The notes under the pieces: model-generated
Database searches by the model: none
What the model saw: only the letters and a program-made list of their open reading frames with translations
What the model was told of the DNA's origin: nothing
Made by a program: the position numbers and the translations under genes
Shown here: in pieces, positions 22,346 through 33,857 of the stretch
How the letters are laid out: the number at the start of each line of letters is the position of its first letter
How positions within the stretch are numbered: the stretch's first letter is position 1
From: Amphiura filiformis
Lineage: Eukaryota > Echinodermata > Ophiuroidea > Amphilepidida > Amphiuridae
Length of the DNA: 64,000 bases
Reading direction: 5' to 3'
NCBI RefSeq assembly: GCF_039555335.1
Contig: NC_092629.1
Coordinates: forward strand, 4,607,912-4,671,911

Positions 22346-22790
22346 GTGGCATATACCCGCAGATGTCCAGGGGTAGAGGATGGGTGAGAGTGGCATATAC
22401 CCACAGATGTCCAGGGGTAGAGGATGGGTGAGAGTGGCATATACCCACAGATGTCCAGGGGTAGAGGATGGGTGAGAGTGGCATATACCCACAGATGTCC
22501 AGGGGTAGAGGATGGGTGAGAGTGGCATATACCCACAGATGTCCAGGGGTAGAGGATGGGTGACTGAGAGTGGCATATACCCACAGATGTCCAGGGGTAG
22601 AGGATGGGTGAGAGTGGCATATACCCACAGATGTCCAGGGGTAGAGGATGGGTGAGAGTGGCATATACCCACAGATGTCCAGGGGTAGAGGATGGGTGAG
22701 AGTGGCATATACCCACAGATGTCCAGGGGTAGAGGATGGGTGAGAGTGGCATATACCCACAGATGTCCAGGGGTAGAGGATGGGTGAGAG
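22346..22790. repeat. 44-bp minisatellite, about 10 copies
   Basis: The unit starts gtggcatatacccacagatg and ends aggatgggtgaga, and is nearly invariant. One junction carries an extra 4 bases (near 22563). Because 44 is not a multiple of 3 and the unit has no stop on the - strand in any phase, all three - frames are open for 130-170 codons. These are not genes. Confidence 0.97.
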
Positions 22791-24571
22791 CAAAGTTTGA
22801 GTTCTCTTACTAAACTTTACAAACACAATCAAATTGCACATAATTTGCCATTTTTACTTATAAAAAAGATGCAGCTAAAATTTAACATTTTCAAATACTG
22901 GCTATTGGTAATTAAATTGCAGATAGCGCAAGCAAATTTTGATAACACAAATGCAACTATATGTGATTTATAGTTGGGGTTGTTACATTTTCTTTGATGT
23001 TTACATTTTTAATGCCAGCTTTATGATTTTATTTTGAAAGGGGTTTACTAGGTACTCCTTTTCCAATAACACACAACCCCCAAAAGGGTCACAACCCACA
23101 GTTAGGGAACCCTCGCTGTATACATTTTACTTTTATCCATCATGCACATCTGAGTCAGAAATAAGTAGGCAAGGCACAATCTGTAATTTTTCCAAATTGA
23201 AACAAAAATGTCAACTAAATTAATAATTTTTATCATTGATAGGTTGAACAAAGTAGCTTTTGAGAAACTAATTTCAAGATGTCTGACCGGCTGACCCTGT
23301 TTCTAACATCTATTCTGATTGGCTGTATATGTGTACATATTTTTCTAACATCTTTTCTGATTGGCTACATAGCTCTAATATTAGGGATGACCAATGAACC
23401 ATCAACTTGATTAGAACACTCCCATAGACATGCAGGGAGCTCAACTGTGCAGTGCACTGCTTGCACAGACATTTCTAAATTGATCTCATTGTTTTATTTT
23501 TCAATATTTTTCTGTAAAAATTGGGGAAGTTAATGCCAATTATATTTTGTAACTATCTTGCAAATTACAGCAACATACCGGTAACTTATTTAATTTTCCT
23601 GTAAGTGCGAATCAAAATTGGTCCATCACCACACTGACCACAGTGCGGTTAATTGCCAGTGGCTGAGTTCAGCACTGCTCAAGAATGGCACAAAATATTC
23701 ATGTCAATAATTTCAGGTGAAAAACGTGGCCTACTTAGCTGAAATTTGGCAGAGTTGCCAGTAATACCTCTATCATACCCTCTGTACAAAGGTTAAAATA
23801 TTGAACAAGTAGATCTCGAGTTAAAAATTAAATCACCAGCTTCCCTTTGGAATTTCCATATTCCTTTCGAATCATGCTAAGAAGACACCTTTCTGAACAC
23901 AAATGTGAAGTTTCGTGCTCATTTGATGTATTTTTCACCTGATTTCAACCCTAAACATTTTCTTATATTTATACCATCTGCACTGACTTGCTGCTAAACA
24001 CGCACAGGAGCTGTACTTTTAAACTACATGTACGCGCCTAATCAATAATGAGTCTTTCACTCCATTGTTAAAGTATTGTGCTCCCTGTAGCATATGGAGT
24101 GACCAGGCCCTGGAGTGTGATGGTTTTGTAGCACATGACAGTATTCATTCAAGCCTATCAAGGTCAGTTATTAGCCACTTGCTGAATGGCTGGGCATTAT
24201 CAGCTATCAAAGAGATACCTTATGCTGCTGCCAATCACAATAGAGGTTAAACATTTTGTAAAACCCCAGAAGTAATATCAGGACAAAGCTGTGCATGTTG
24301 GTACTTGATTGTTTGGATTCCTATGTTGAAAATCCCTTGTAGTACATTAGTATTTTTCTTATGTGTAGTGTATATTGTTGTGGAAAAAAAGTTCACCTGG
24401 ACTTTAGATTTTGTGCCACTTTGGCCATTATAGATGATTTTTGGCAAATGTTTTCTAAAAGCATGATTTCATGCCTCGGTTTGAAGAAATACTTAATGCT
24501 ATTGACTAGTAAAGTGCCATTTCATAAGAAACCCCTTTGATACTTTCACAATATATGCTTGTTTCATGTTT
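22791..24571. other. Intron 1 of the GPX4-like gene, proximal part
   Basis: Mostly unique AT-rich sequence. A short direct repeat, 'ttctaacatct…ttctgattggct', lies at 23305-23365. No exon supported. Confidence 0.5.
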
Positions 24572-24832
24572 GCATATGTGACACGATCAAGAGGAATGAG
24601 TCGGATGTCGCTAATATTGATTTTGAGATATTAGCAAAGAAAGTGTTAAAATTCTTTTGTTTTATATTGTTTTCAGCGCTTGATAAATTGACATAACTTC
24701 GCAAAGAATCGTTGTATCAACATGGGGTTTTCAGTTTCTGAAAGCTCTAAATGTCCTTGTTAGAAACATGTGTAAAACTCATTTTTGGCCAGGGTCGACA
24801 TGTGACTCATTCCCCTTGATCATGTCACATAT
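24572..24832. mobile_element. MITE family C, variant
   Basis: Ends 'catatgtgacacgatcaaga' + ggaatgagtc and their inverse 'gactcattccccttgatcat' + gtcacata. Its outer 12 bases match the other family C copies, but the sub-terminal part is different. Confidence 0.65.
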
Positions 24833-24862
24833 ATATATTAAAATAAAGAAATATAAAAAGGT

Positions 24863-26735
24863 AAATATATGCTTATGGTCATTTTCACAGTAAAGGGTGT
24901 AACTTTTGATTTTTTGGGTCAAAATTTCAAACCACTTAAATATGTTTCTGTTTACTGAAATCATGCATAGAAGCAACTTAAATTCCAGTAAAATAATGTT
25001 TCAAGGCTTAAACCTTTTGATTTCTAATAAAAATTTGACATTTCCATAACATTTTGGTTAAAATCTAAGAAAAAATGTATTTTACATAACCTCAGAAAAT
25101 TATGACATGAAAGCTGGAATACATGTGAAATCCCATTCCAAAGTAAGTCAACAGATATAAGTTAAATTTTATACCATGTTTTGCTATGTTTGTAATTGCA
25201 GTTTTGAAAATTTTTAACATCAAGTGTCATTTACAATGGAAATTTCCAAACCTTAAACATATTTTTTAAGTTTTAATTGGGTTCCTAAAATAATTTGAAT
25301 GTCTAATTTCATGTATAAATACTACTTGATGAAAGGAACCTCCCAGCCAAGTTTCACAGAAATTGGAGTTATTTTTTAGAATTGGCAATTCAAGCGATTT
25401 GTGTTTCGGAGGCTTCAGTTAACAACACAGGTGATCATAAAAGTAAAATATTTGGCTAACCACTACAAGTTGACATAAAAAATAGGTAAAAAATATCACA
25501 ATTACCAATTTTCATGCTTTGCTTCTAAGTATTGAATTTCAGTTGTGACAAAAATTAAATTATCACAGCAAGTCATTTTTTTTGTTTTGTTTTCTTCATG
25601 TTAACAATTGTTAAACATTGCAGAAGTAGTTTTTTTGAAAACAACAGTGTTGGGATCATCTAAGCTGTTATTTTCTTGTGTATATTGAATCAATGATTCT
25701 ATGCAGCAGATATTGTAGATTTATCACATGTTAATTTTTTCACCCAGTTGTTAAGTATGGTGTTTTTTGCATGTGAAGCCTCGAAACAGGCTTTTTGGAT
25801 ATCAGTATATTTTTCAAACATTAACCATAATGTCAAATTTTTTTTTAAATTTATGACATTCTGCACATATCAAGTAATAATTACAATGCAGATATCAGTA
25901 TGAAACACACCAATTTAGATATGCATAGATGATAATTAATCTTCTTGTTGTTTCGGAGGCTTCATTTGTTTCGGAGGCTTCAATTGTTAACGGAAAGTTT
26001 GTATTGGGTCCCATTTTCAAACGGTGATATATATCTCCACGATTTAAAAACATGTGACTTGAGGATCTACTTTGCTACATTTTGATAAATAGATTTGATG
26101 AGCTCTTTTATTTATATTTGCACAAGCTTGCTGAACAGTTTGTTTGGAGGCTTCAAAAAGTTAACGGAAAAAGCGGCTCTTTGAAGTCAAGATTTTATAA
26201 AAATTTAAAAGCTTGCAAATCGACTAATTTTTGTTACCCATTTCAAGTTAAGATAACAACTGTTATGAAGAAGAAGTGAAGAAATAACCAAGAATTATGA
26301 ACCAAAGCTACACCCACAAAGTTTGTTAACAATTGTTAACGGAAAATGAAGCCTCCGAAACGACAAATATCGAAGTCCGGTTCTCAAAAATACAGGGCTG
26401 TTCACAATTAAATCTAATGTGGCAGTGTTTACTGAACATATGACTGTACTTTCAGGATAAGAAAAATTATCCATGAACTAACTGAAGAAAACACAGGGTT
26501 TTACAAAAATGTTACTGTTTTTATAGTTTTTCAAAATGGCAATATTAAGTACATTTAAGCCTGCTAAAACTGAGCGCAGTAACTCCCAAAGCTGATTATG
26601 CTACCCAAGGTAGCTGCTAACTAGATGACTTATGTGGCCAAAAATCATGGAATTCTGTGGCTTTATTAGAACACTAAGAATCAAAATGTTAAAAATCCAA
26701 AGTTACATGCCTTTACCGTGAAAATGACCTTATAC
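24863..26735. mobile_element. 1.9-kb inverted-repeat element with internal motif repeats
   Basis: The left end 'cttatggtcattttcacagt' + aaagggtgtaac is mirrored at 26700-26730. Inside, the word tttcggaggcttca recurs near 25404, 25952, 25970 and inverted near 26345, with weaker forms at 25780 and 26145. No transposase frame is visible. Confidence 0.6.
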
Positions 26736-27093
26736 CAATTTTGCTCACATTGCTATATTTAGACTTTGTCAATTTATTTCGTTCAATGACCGGTCAGAAT
26801 GGGAAACTTTGAAAATTCATAATTGAAAAGTTTTTGACCGATTTTGACCATTTAACCACCAAAATACTTTTGTTGATGAGTTCTTTCCAGAAAACAATCT
26901 TTTGTAGCAATAGGGGCAACATGAAATTATGATGGTCATCCCTACTAATATTGTTTACAACTCTACATGAATTGTAGACGACCACATTCCATTGAGCCTT
27001 CACAGGGGTGAAATTTCTCTCAAACTAAATTTAGGAGAATCATTGCGAGCATTACTATTCATCAAATTTGCAGCCCTGCTTTGGCCAACTTAC

Positions 27094-27191
27094 TTGTATT
27101 TGTCTAGACTAACACTGTTACCATCGATATCCTTCACTGTGAACTCGTAGATACTCCCGGCTTTCTCCGGGTTAGACGGACCGCCTTCAGC
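27094..27191 (-). CDS. GPX4: GPX4-type glutathione peroxidase, first recognised exon
   Basis: 98 nt, donor gtaagt, possible acceptor tcttggtttgcag. It encodes AEGGPSNPEKAGSIYEFTVK followed by DIDGNSVSLDKY and the first two bases of Lys, the usual 'SIYEFTVKDIDG' N-terminal strand of GPX4-type proteins. The frame stays open beyond the acceptor up to an ATG at 27305 (- strand). An unspliced 5' form would therefore add 38 mostly hydrophobic residues starting MATFLYDLLRASFQQLYDII, conceivably a signal or leader. I favour splicing to an upstream exon that was not found, but both are possible. Confidence 0.9.
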
Positions 27192-27500
27192 CTGCAAACC
27201 AAGAATAGATTCCATGTTAAAATATGTCAGATACATCATGCTGATGATAATGTCGTACAATTGCTGGAAAGACGCCCTCAGCAGATCGTACAAAAAGGTA
27301 GCCATTATGGCTCCAGATGACACTCCCTGTGTTCTATTTGGGAGTGTTTGACTGTCCTCTAGGATTGTACTGACCACTAGTAGTGACCAGTGACCATTAT
27401 CAAATGGCTTTTGATGACTGTGTTGTCCCAAGGAGTACTGTCCATGGTGACACTACTGACCAATGACCAGTGTGACTCACACACTATGAGTCTGGGCATT

Positions 27501-27685
27501 GGGTTATTCCAGTTAATATCATACACCCCCCTATGGAAAACATGACCTTAATCTCCCAAACAGGGGGTGTAGATTTCAAATGGAATCACCCATTCAGGTA
27601 ACCCTGTTTGAAGTTCACACTCACTGTGTGGTAGATTAAGGTCATATCTTCCATATGGGGTGTAGGGATTTCAACTGGAATAGCC
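27501..27685. mobile_element. Palindromic MITE family A
   Basis: Complete copy from gggttattccagttaatatc to ttcaactggaatagcc, just upstream of the first recognised GPX4 exon. Confidence 0.85.
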
Positions 27686-27876
27686 TTTTTTTAAACAATT
27701 ATATTAAAATTACAAAAATACACAAGGCAGCCTTTGGATTGAATTTTACTCGGAGAAGATATCTTACCCTTCCCAGAATCCTTTGCAACATGATGCATCA
27801 CCTCCCTACATCAAATGAGACTCGGGACTATAGTATTACTTTTTGTACAGATTCCATGTTTTCAGGTCGAGAATAG

Positions 27877-28230
27877 ACTGGCTAAACATGGGTCGATAGT
27901 CAAGAAAGAAAACATATTTTGCAAGATCTTGATGTACTCTGTTCAATGAGGTAACTTTTCTCCAAGGGCTTTAGCAGCCAGCCGTGTAGGGAGTGTTTTA
28001 CATGTACACACCCAAATTTGTAAATACACACCAAGTTTTTGCCAACATGGCCTATAATTTGTACACAAATCTTAAATCTACACACCCATTTTTTTTAATT
28101 TACACACCCAAACTTTCAAATCCTGCCTATAAGACCCTGCTTTTGTCACTATCGACGCATGTTGCACTAGAAAGCAAGTCGGTACATACAGAAAATTGAA
28201 ATGGAAGAAATGCATTGTGGGAAGTGTAAG
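27877..28230 (+). repeat. Dispersed repeat E, copy 2 (interrupted)
   Basis: Contains the same ordered blocks as 1324-1500. They are split by ~165 bp rich in acacaccca/aatttgtaaatacaca words (27975-28140), probably an insertion. Confidence 0.6.
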
Positions 28231-28681
28231 TGCCCAAAACTCAGTTCTCATAAACTTTTTCAAAGTTTGGTGCAAAGCACCACACACCCCTAGCCAAATT
28301 GAGGCTGTGATTCTTCATATCCCTGAATTAGGAAAGTGGTGCCATGATTTTCTAAACTTTGCATGGCAAAATAATCTATTTCGGTGGCCAAAATCACAGC
28401 GTTCGCATCACTGTACACACACAAGAGTGAGATGATAATTAATGCGACAGGAAAAAAAGGAAATATGATTACAAATTAACTTAATTTAATTATAACTTAC
28501 ATAAATCACAAAATATACACACACTATGCAATGTACATGTAGTGCACATTACAAGCAAATTATAAGAAAAGGACAATGTCCTTTTCTGATTTAAAAAAAA
28601 GGACACATATCAGAAAAGGACATTTATATCTGATTATAATAATTAGTCATGTGGGTTGATGGTAAAAAGCTGATTCATTGT

Positions 28682-28868
28682 GATATTCCAGTTGAAATCC
28701 ATATACCCCTATGGAAGACATGACCTTAATCTTCCACACACAGGGAGTGTGAATTATAAATGGGGTGAATACAATGGGTTATTAGTATTTGAATTCTACA
28801 CCCCCTGTGTGAGATATAATAAGGTATGTTTACCATCTAGGGGTGTATGGATGTCAAATAGAATAGCA
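28682..28868. mobile_element. Palindromic MITE family A
   Basis: Diverged copy from attccagttgaaatccatat to 'atggatgtcaaatagaatagc'-type right end. Confidence 0.75.
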
Positions 28869-29658
28869 CATTTAACTGGTTATAGATTTCATTATTAGAT
28901 ATATTCTGTTCAAAATATTTTCTAGTAGGATGTCTAAAAAATATAACATTAATTTATTTGATAAAAATTAAGAAATTACTAACTAAATTAAATGTTTGTT
29001 CAATTCTGATATTTACAGTCCGTTTTAAAACTGACTCAGTATACCCAGCTTCATAAGACAATCCAATATTTGTGATTCTCTCAAAATCATCAAAGAACTA
29101 TGGGCCCAACTGACCCAGATTTGAATTACATTATGGATTCTTTTGTCTAACAATAAAAGTGACCATTTTGCGTAAATCTTCATTGGCCATAGTAAATTTG
29201 AAGACTTGGTGCACACAATGATATAATTTGTCTGTTCATTGAATTCACACAACCAGTTTCTGTTCAAACAATGAAACACATTAAATTCAATCTATAAAAA
29301 ATGGGTCATACCATACATTTTCTCCTAAAGAATTCGCCATGATTTAAAATGCTTTTATCTAAATTAAGAGTATTGTCCTACTGATCAACCAATGGTTTTG
29401 CTTGACACCCAAATCAAAAACAAACAATTAGGCAGCAATGCCAAGGAAATAATAACAAGGCGACCTCCTGCTTTCCCCATTCCTTTTTAGTATTTATGAA
29501 CCTGCAACAACACATGGTGACCTGTCAAAATGACTTCCATAAATGTTGACTGTACCCACAAAGTTTCATGCCCATACGATAGGTTTTACTAATTTGACCT
29601 CATCTGACCCATGGAGCGACATAGAGTAAGTCTGATCAGTACTACGGTGCCAATCTGG
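28869..29658. other. Intergenic
   Basis: Unique AT-rich DNA. Near 29540-29600 a reversed fragment of the 6955-7560 repeat is seen (acccacaaagtttcatgccc). Confidence 0.45.
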
Positions 29659-29848
29659 AGGCGGGTTAGTGTAGTGGTCTTCTCACTCGCTTCTCACCAC
29701 TGTGGCCTGGGTTCAATTCCCTGCGGCGCCACATGTGACTTTGGTTGCCGATCCATGCTCGTCCTCGCAGGATTAAATTTAGTAGCCTCTGAGCACTATT
29801 GGGATTAGCCTGGCTTCGGCCGAATGTTATAAATTAAATAAATAAATT
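29659..29848 (+). mobile_element. tRNA-derived SINE
   Basis: A-box ttagtgtagtggt near the 5' end and B-box ggttcaattcc at 29709-29719. The spacing and fold order are tRNA-like, followed by an unrelated body and an A-rich end (aaattaaataaataaa). The head is pol III promoter-like, so transcription from here is plausible. It is not a functional tRNA: the anticodon arm is degraded. Confidence 0.75.
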
Positions 29849-32742
29849 TTCTAAAATGGTGACGCCCAGGGCTTAATTACAAATTCGTCAATTTATCAAT
29901 ATTTCAAGAAAATTTACCAAACAAATGGATACTGTTACAGTTACTGGAATTATGAATGCATGTCATGAGTATTGAGTGCAGTTTTACAAATTATTGAAAA
30001 TCCTCGAGTTGAAATTTGAAATCATGGAAGAAAATTCAATGTAAGAACCTTGTGAGTATCATAAGTTAGTCCGAATTTAATAGTGCCGTACTATATTACG
30101 CTGTCTTTCCTATTCGGCGAGGATGACAATTTTGACCTCCTCATCTGTTTACAAACAGAGAGGTAGACAAAAGACTGTTACGCCTAGTCCAAACACACAA
30201 GTAGCCTATCAGAAGGATGGTCCACAATAGCGTGATTCACGTACCGTAACATGAATAGGGATTAAAAAGCTGTCAAGTAGAACCATGTGCTTCTTTTATC
30301 CAATTTGCCATCAAGATTTCATATGGAAACAGTTCAGACCAGACACGAGCCAATTCTACCAAAAAGCGGACAGCCTTATTTCTACAAAATGTATAGATCT
30401 GCTGCGCATTCAAAATGCATTATATTGCATCGTAATGTCATTTGTGTCCTACCATGCTATAAATTATATTTACACAACATGAACTCACATGTTTTCAAGC
30501 AAATTCGCCGATAATAGGTGATCAAAAGCGATCGGAATGTTATAAGTACAGATCGCATTCAGCTTACTTTGACAGATGCTCTAGTTTGCATTGACAACAG
30601 ATTCAATGCTTTAGGAAGCAGAATATTTTTTTCTGTGAGATATGCCTTGGTGAAAATCACCGTTTTGGTCAAAAAAGGGGTCAAAAAGGGGCATTTTTGG
30701 GAAAAAATTCTATTTTGACCCAAAATTCATCTTCTGACAAAAGGGAAACATGGTTTGACAAAAACTTTCATCCTTTACACATAACAATTCCAGTTTACTT
30801 ATTTGCTGGGAGAAAGCACTTTTTTGTTATAGCTTGGGAAAAATCATTGTTTTTGCCTAAAATGGGCCCAAAATGGCCGAAAAATTAGCACAAAAATCAC
30901 TTTTTACCACCTTAAAATTTGAATTTTCATACAAAATTTCACAGATGGTCGCATGTCGCAAGTTCGTACCGTACCCTAAAAAGGTGGAGGTGTTACATTT
31001 TTCTAAATGGGGCGGAATGACAAATGTTATACTGCAACAACTCCTTGACCTATTGAGCTAGATGAGGTCTCATTTTAAAGCTGAAGGATGGGGTAAAAAT
31101 TGTGGAAAATGTCAATGAAACAGAAGTTTAAACAAAAAAAATGGCAGCAGTTTACATTTGAAATTGCAGGGGTGGAGGAGCAGGTGGGTCAGGAGCAGGT
31201 GGGTCAGGAGGAGGTTGAGTGTGCTGAGTGAATGGGAATATTGTTTTTTGTCATACCCAGACATGTTTTGCAATGAATATCTTTTTAAACAATACATAAT
31301 AAGGAGCTGTTTTAAGAATTTAATTGGGAGTAACACATCAGAGTATTGTTCTGACACATTTAAACATTTTCAGTATCAGTAGCCTACTTGTAAAGTGGTA
31401 CGCTCATTTTCATGGAATGCACTTGTAATTCCTTATGTATTCTATTGTTTTCTAACATCGAATTTGAAGAAACAGCATTTTGCCATATCACGCTTATTAG
31501 TCACCCTACTATGCTAAAAGTATACATTTTCTGTGGTGAAATTTGCTGACAAATTCAAAATTTGCATTCAAAATTGAGTAGGTTGAAGTGTTAACAAGTT
31601 GTCCTTAAAAATTAAAAAAAATAATTAATTAATTTTACGTACTTTTTACGCACCCTGTATACAAGACGCCTTTTATTGAAAGAGTCATTTATTGACTCCA
31701 TGATGTTCACAATCATATTTGGAACATATTCTGATACAAAATATTCCAAACACTCAATTTCAATGATGTGCAATGTAAATTGCTCTGATAATAGTCAAAA
31801 AGGAGAAAAATGCATTTAAAGTTTCAAATTTACATTGAATCCTGTACATTAATTAGGCGGAAACTGTCCGTTTGCAAAAAGCGAAACATATTTTTTTCTT
31901 CAAAAGTCATGTTGATTAATAAACAGGGTCAAAACCTCCAAAATATCCAAAAATCATTTTTTGGTAAGATTTTGGCCTGTAACGCAAAATGGACCACCTT
32001 CTGACATGCGACCAGATGTGTTGAAAATGATAACATACCGTACATAATATTCAACAAAAATTAGATTAAATTAAAGTGAAAACAAAAAATTATCAAGTCC
32101 CCCCATGCACTCCTATATGGTAAGTCTTATCAGAGAAAATGGAGAAAATAGCCCAATGTTCTGATAGTAATTTCGTCATAACTTCATTTGTACAGTAGAA
32201 GATTGGTTTTGGTGTCAAATTGTTTCTGAGTTCAATTAATTTGAAATTTTTATGCCTGTCCCTATCATGGCCCTAGGCTGTGGTGAGGAAGGAACAACTA
32301 CATGTTCGGGCTAGCTGAAATCATGAAATACAGCAAGATAATGTAAGATAGTAATAATTATATGTAAACCTGTATTTAGCATGTTTAGCGCATGAGCGAG
32401 TATCTCGAGCTAGTTCAGACCTAGCTCGTTCACGTAGCGGTTGCGTTGTCCCACTGGCTAAACGTACAAATGTAGATTGCCTGGCGATCGGAGTGTTATT
32501 GTCAAGAGCACCTCGGACTAGTTCAGACCCAGAACACGATCATGTCAGAACAGAAATTAATATTTTGTTCTGGGACTGAATATTCGGAGTCCGAATATTT
32601 TATTTATCTCGGAACCATACGAATATTTTTATTTTTTTATTTTTCGTGTTATTTCACTGAATAAAAAAATGTAAACAAACGCTGACCATGTGACTGAATT
32701 CTGCAATGACTTAACCTGATTGAACATGTTGAATGTTATGTA
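29849..32742. other. Intergenic, nothing clear
   Basis: AT-rich DNA with many short open frames of low complexity, a proline/glycine-like repeat region near 31170-31215 (aggagcaggtgggtc twice) and a weak inverted pair around 'tggtcgcatgtc' (30948 and 32010). No splice-supported exon found. Confidence 0.4.
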
Positions 32743-33420
32743 ATGCATGTCACCAACTCCCGTAGCCCTAAACATCAAGACTACAAGTTGTGCAACCAAA
32801 CACTTGCGGTGGTGAAGTCTCATCCTTATCTTGGCGTCCACCTCCAAGATGACTTGGGCTGGAATTCACATATTGGACACGCAACATCCAAAGCTCGTCG
32901 TATGCAGGGAGTCATAAGCCGCAACCTGTATTCCTGTCCACAGAAACTCAAAGAAACAGCTTATTTCAGCCTCGTAAGACCACATGTAGAATACGCGTGC
33001 ACAGTGTGGGATCCACACCAGAAAAATCACAAGACCAAAATCGAAAGGGTCCAGCGCAACGCAGCCCGGTTTGTGAAATCAAACTACGAGCGCACCAAAG
33101 GCACAGTGACGAACCTCCTGCAAGATCTAGGGTGGCAATCACTAGAGGACAGAAGAAGAGCAGCCAGATTGACCCTCATGTACAAGATTACCAACAACGA
33201 GGAGGACATCCCCAGTGATCACTACCTGACACCAGTAACCCGTCCCTCTCGTCGCAACAATTCAAAGAGTTTTTTACAACACCAAACACGTCTAAGCAGT
33301 CACAACCAATCTTTCTTTCCAAGAACTATTATTGATTGGAACTCCTTTAATACAGGAAGACATTGTAAAAGCACCGTCTGTACAAGGCACAAGCCTTCAA
33401 AAGTCATCTATCAATTTTAA
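32743..33420 (+). mobile_element. 5'-truncated CR1-like LINE, reverse transcriptase C-terminal part
   Basis: An open frame of 225 codons begins just after a stop. It covers the region downstream of the catalytic RT core: YLGVHLQDDLGWNSHI, then SLVRPHVEYACTVWDPHQKN, then RVQRNAARFVKSNYERTKGT and LGWQSLEDRRRAARLTLMYK. These blocks are typical of CR1/L2-group non-LTR retrotransposons. Near 33343 an extra T shifts the frame; the usual ending continues in the next frame, so the coding region is broken. The copy ends near 33465 in 'gaactgaactgaa'-type short repeats. It lacks the endonuclease and the RT active site and is inactive. Confidence 0.85.
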
Positions 33421-33465
33421 TACTCCTAGTTCAGCCAATATATGAACTGAACTGAAGCTGAATGA

Positions 33466-33849
33466 AGTTCAAGTTTTTAGATCGTAAACTATTTTTTTAC
33501 AAAAAAGAAATACCAAATTTTAGGAAGCATTCTCACTTACCATGTTACAGAATGAGTGTGATAATCGAGCAACAGCAGATAAGCCCAAGGTCAGTGGAAA
33601 AGTGGGTGTATGTTTACTTACTGCATGACCGAGCACACGCAAAACTCCACTGTACATGCTTTATTGAGTGACTCTGCTGAATTCTGCGACTTCCAAAATG
33701 TAATAGCGCCCTCACCTTTTAAATTACGAAAGTGCGAAACACAAGTGATGGCGGTATTTCATTTTACCAAACGGTCCTGATCGAACGGCCCTGAACAGAC
33801 CCTGGCCTCTGGACCCTGGCCAAGCAATGCACGCTCAAAGATCTTGGCA
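33466..33849. other. Spacer before the hAT nest
   Basis: Unique DNA. The - strand frame across 33759-33857, if rejoined across the element at 33858-35994, continues into 36003-36090 with one stop. This hints at an older sequence interrupted by the insertion. Confidence 0.4.
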
Positions 33850-33857
33850 TCATCATC

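Noticed and set aside
22301-22841. Three overlapping - strand open frames of 135-171 codons
   Set aside because: All are read-throughs of the 44-bp minisatellite. The same peptide appears in every frame because the unit length is not a multiple of three.
29659-29735. Functional tRNA gene
   Set aside because: A- and B-boxes are present, but the cloverleaf is degraded and a SINE body and A-rich tail follow.
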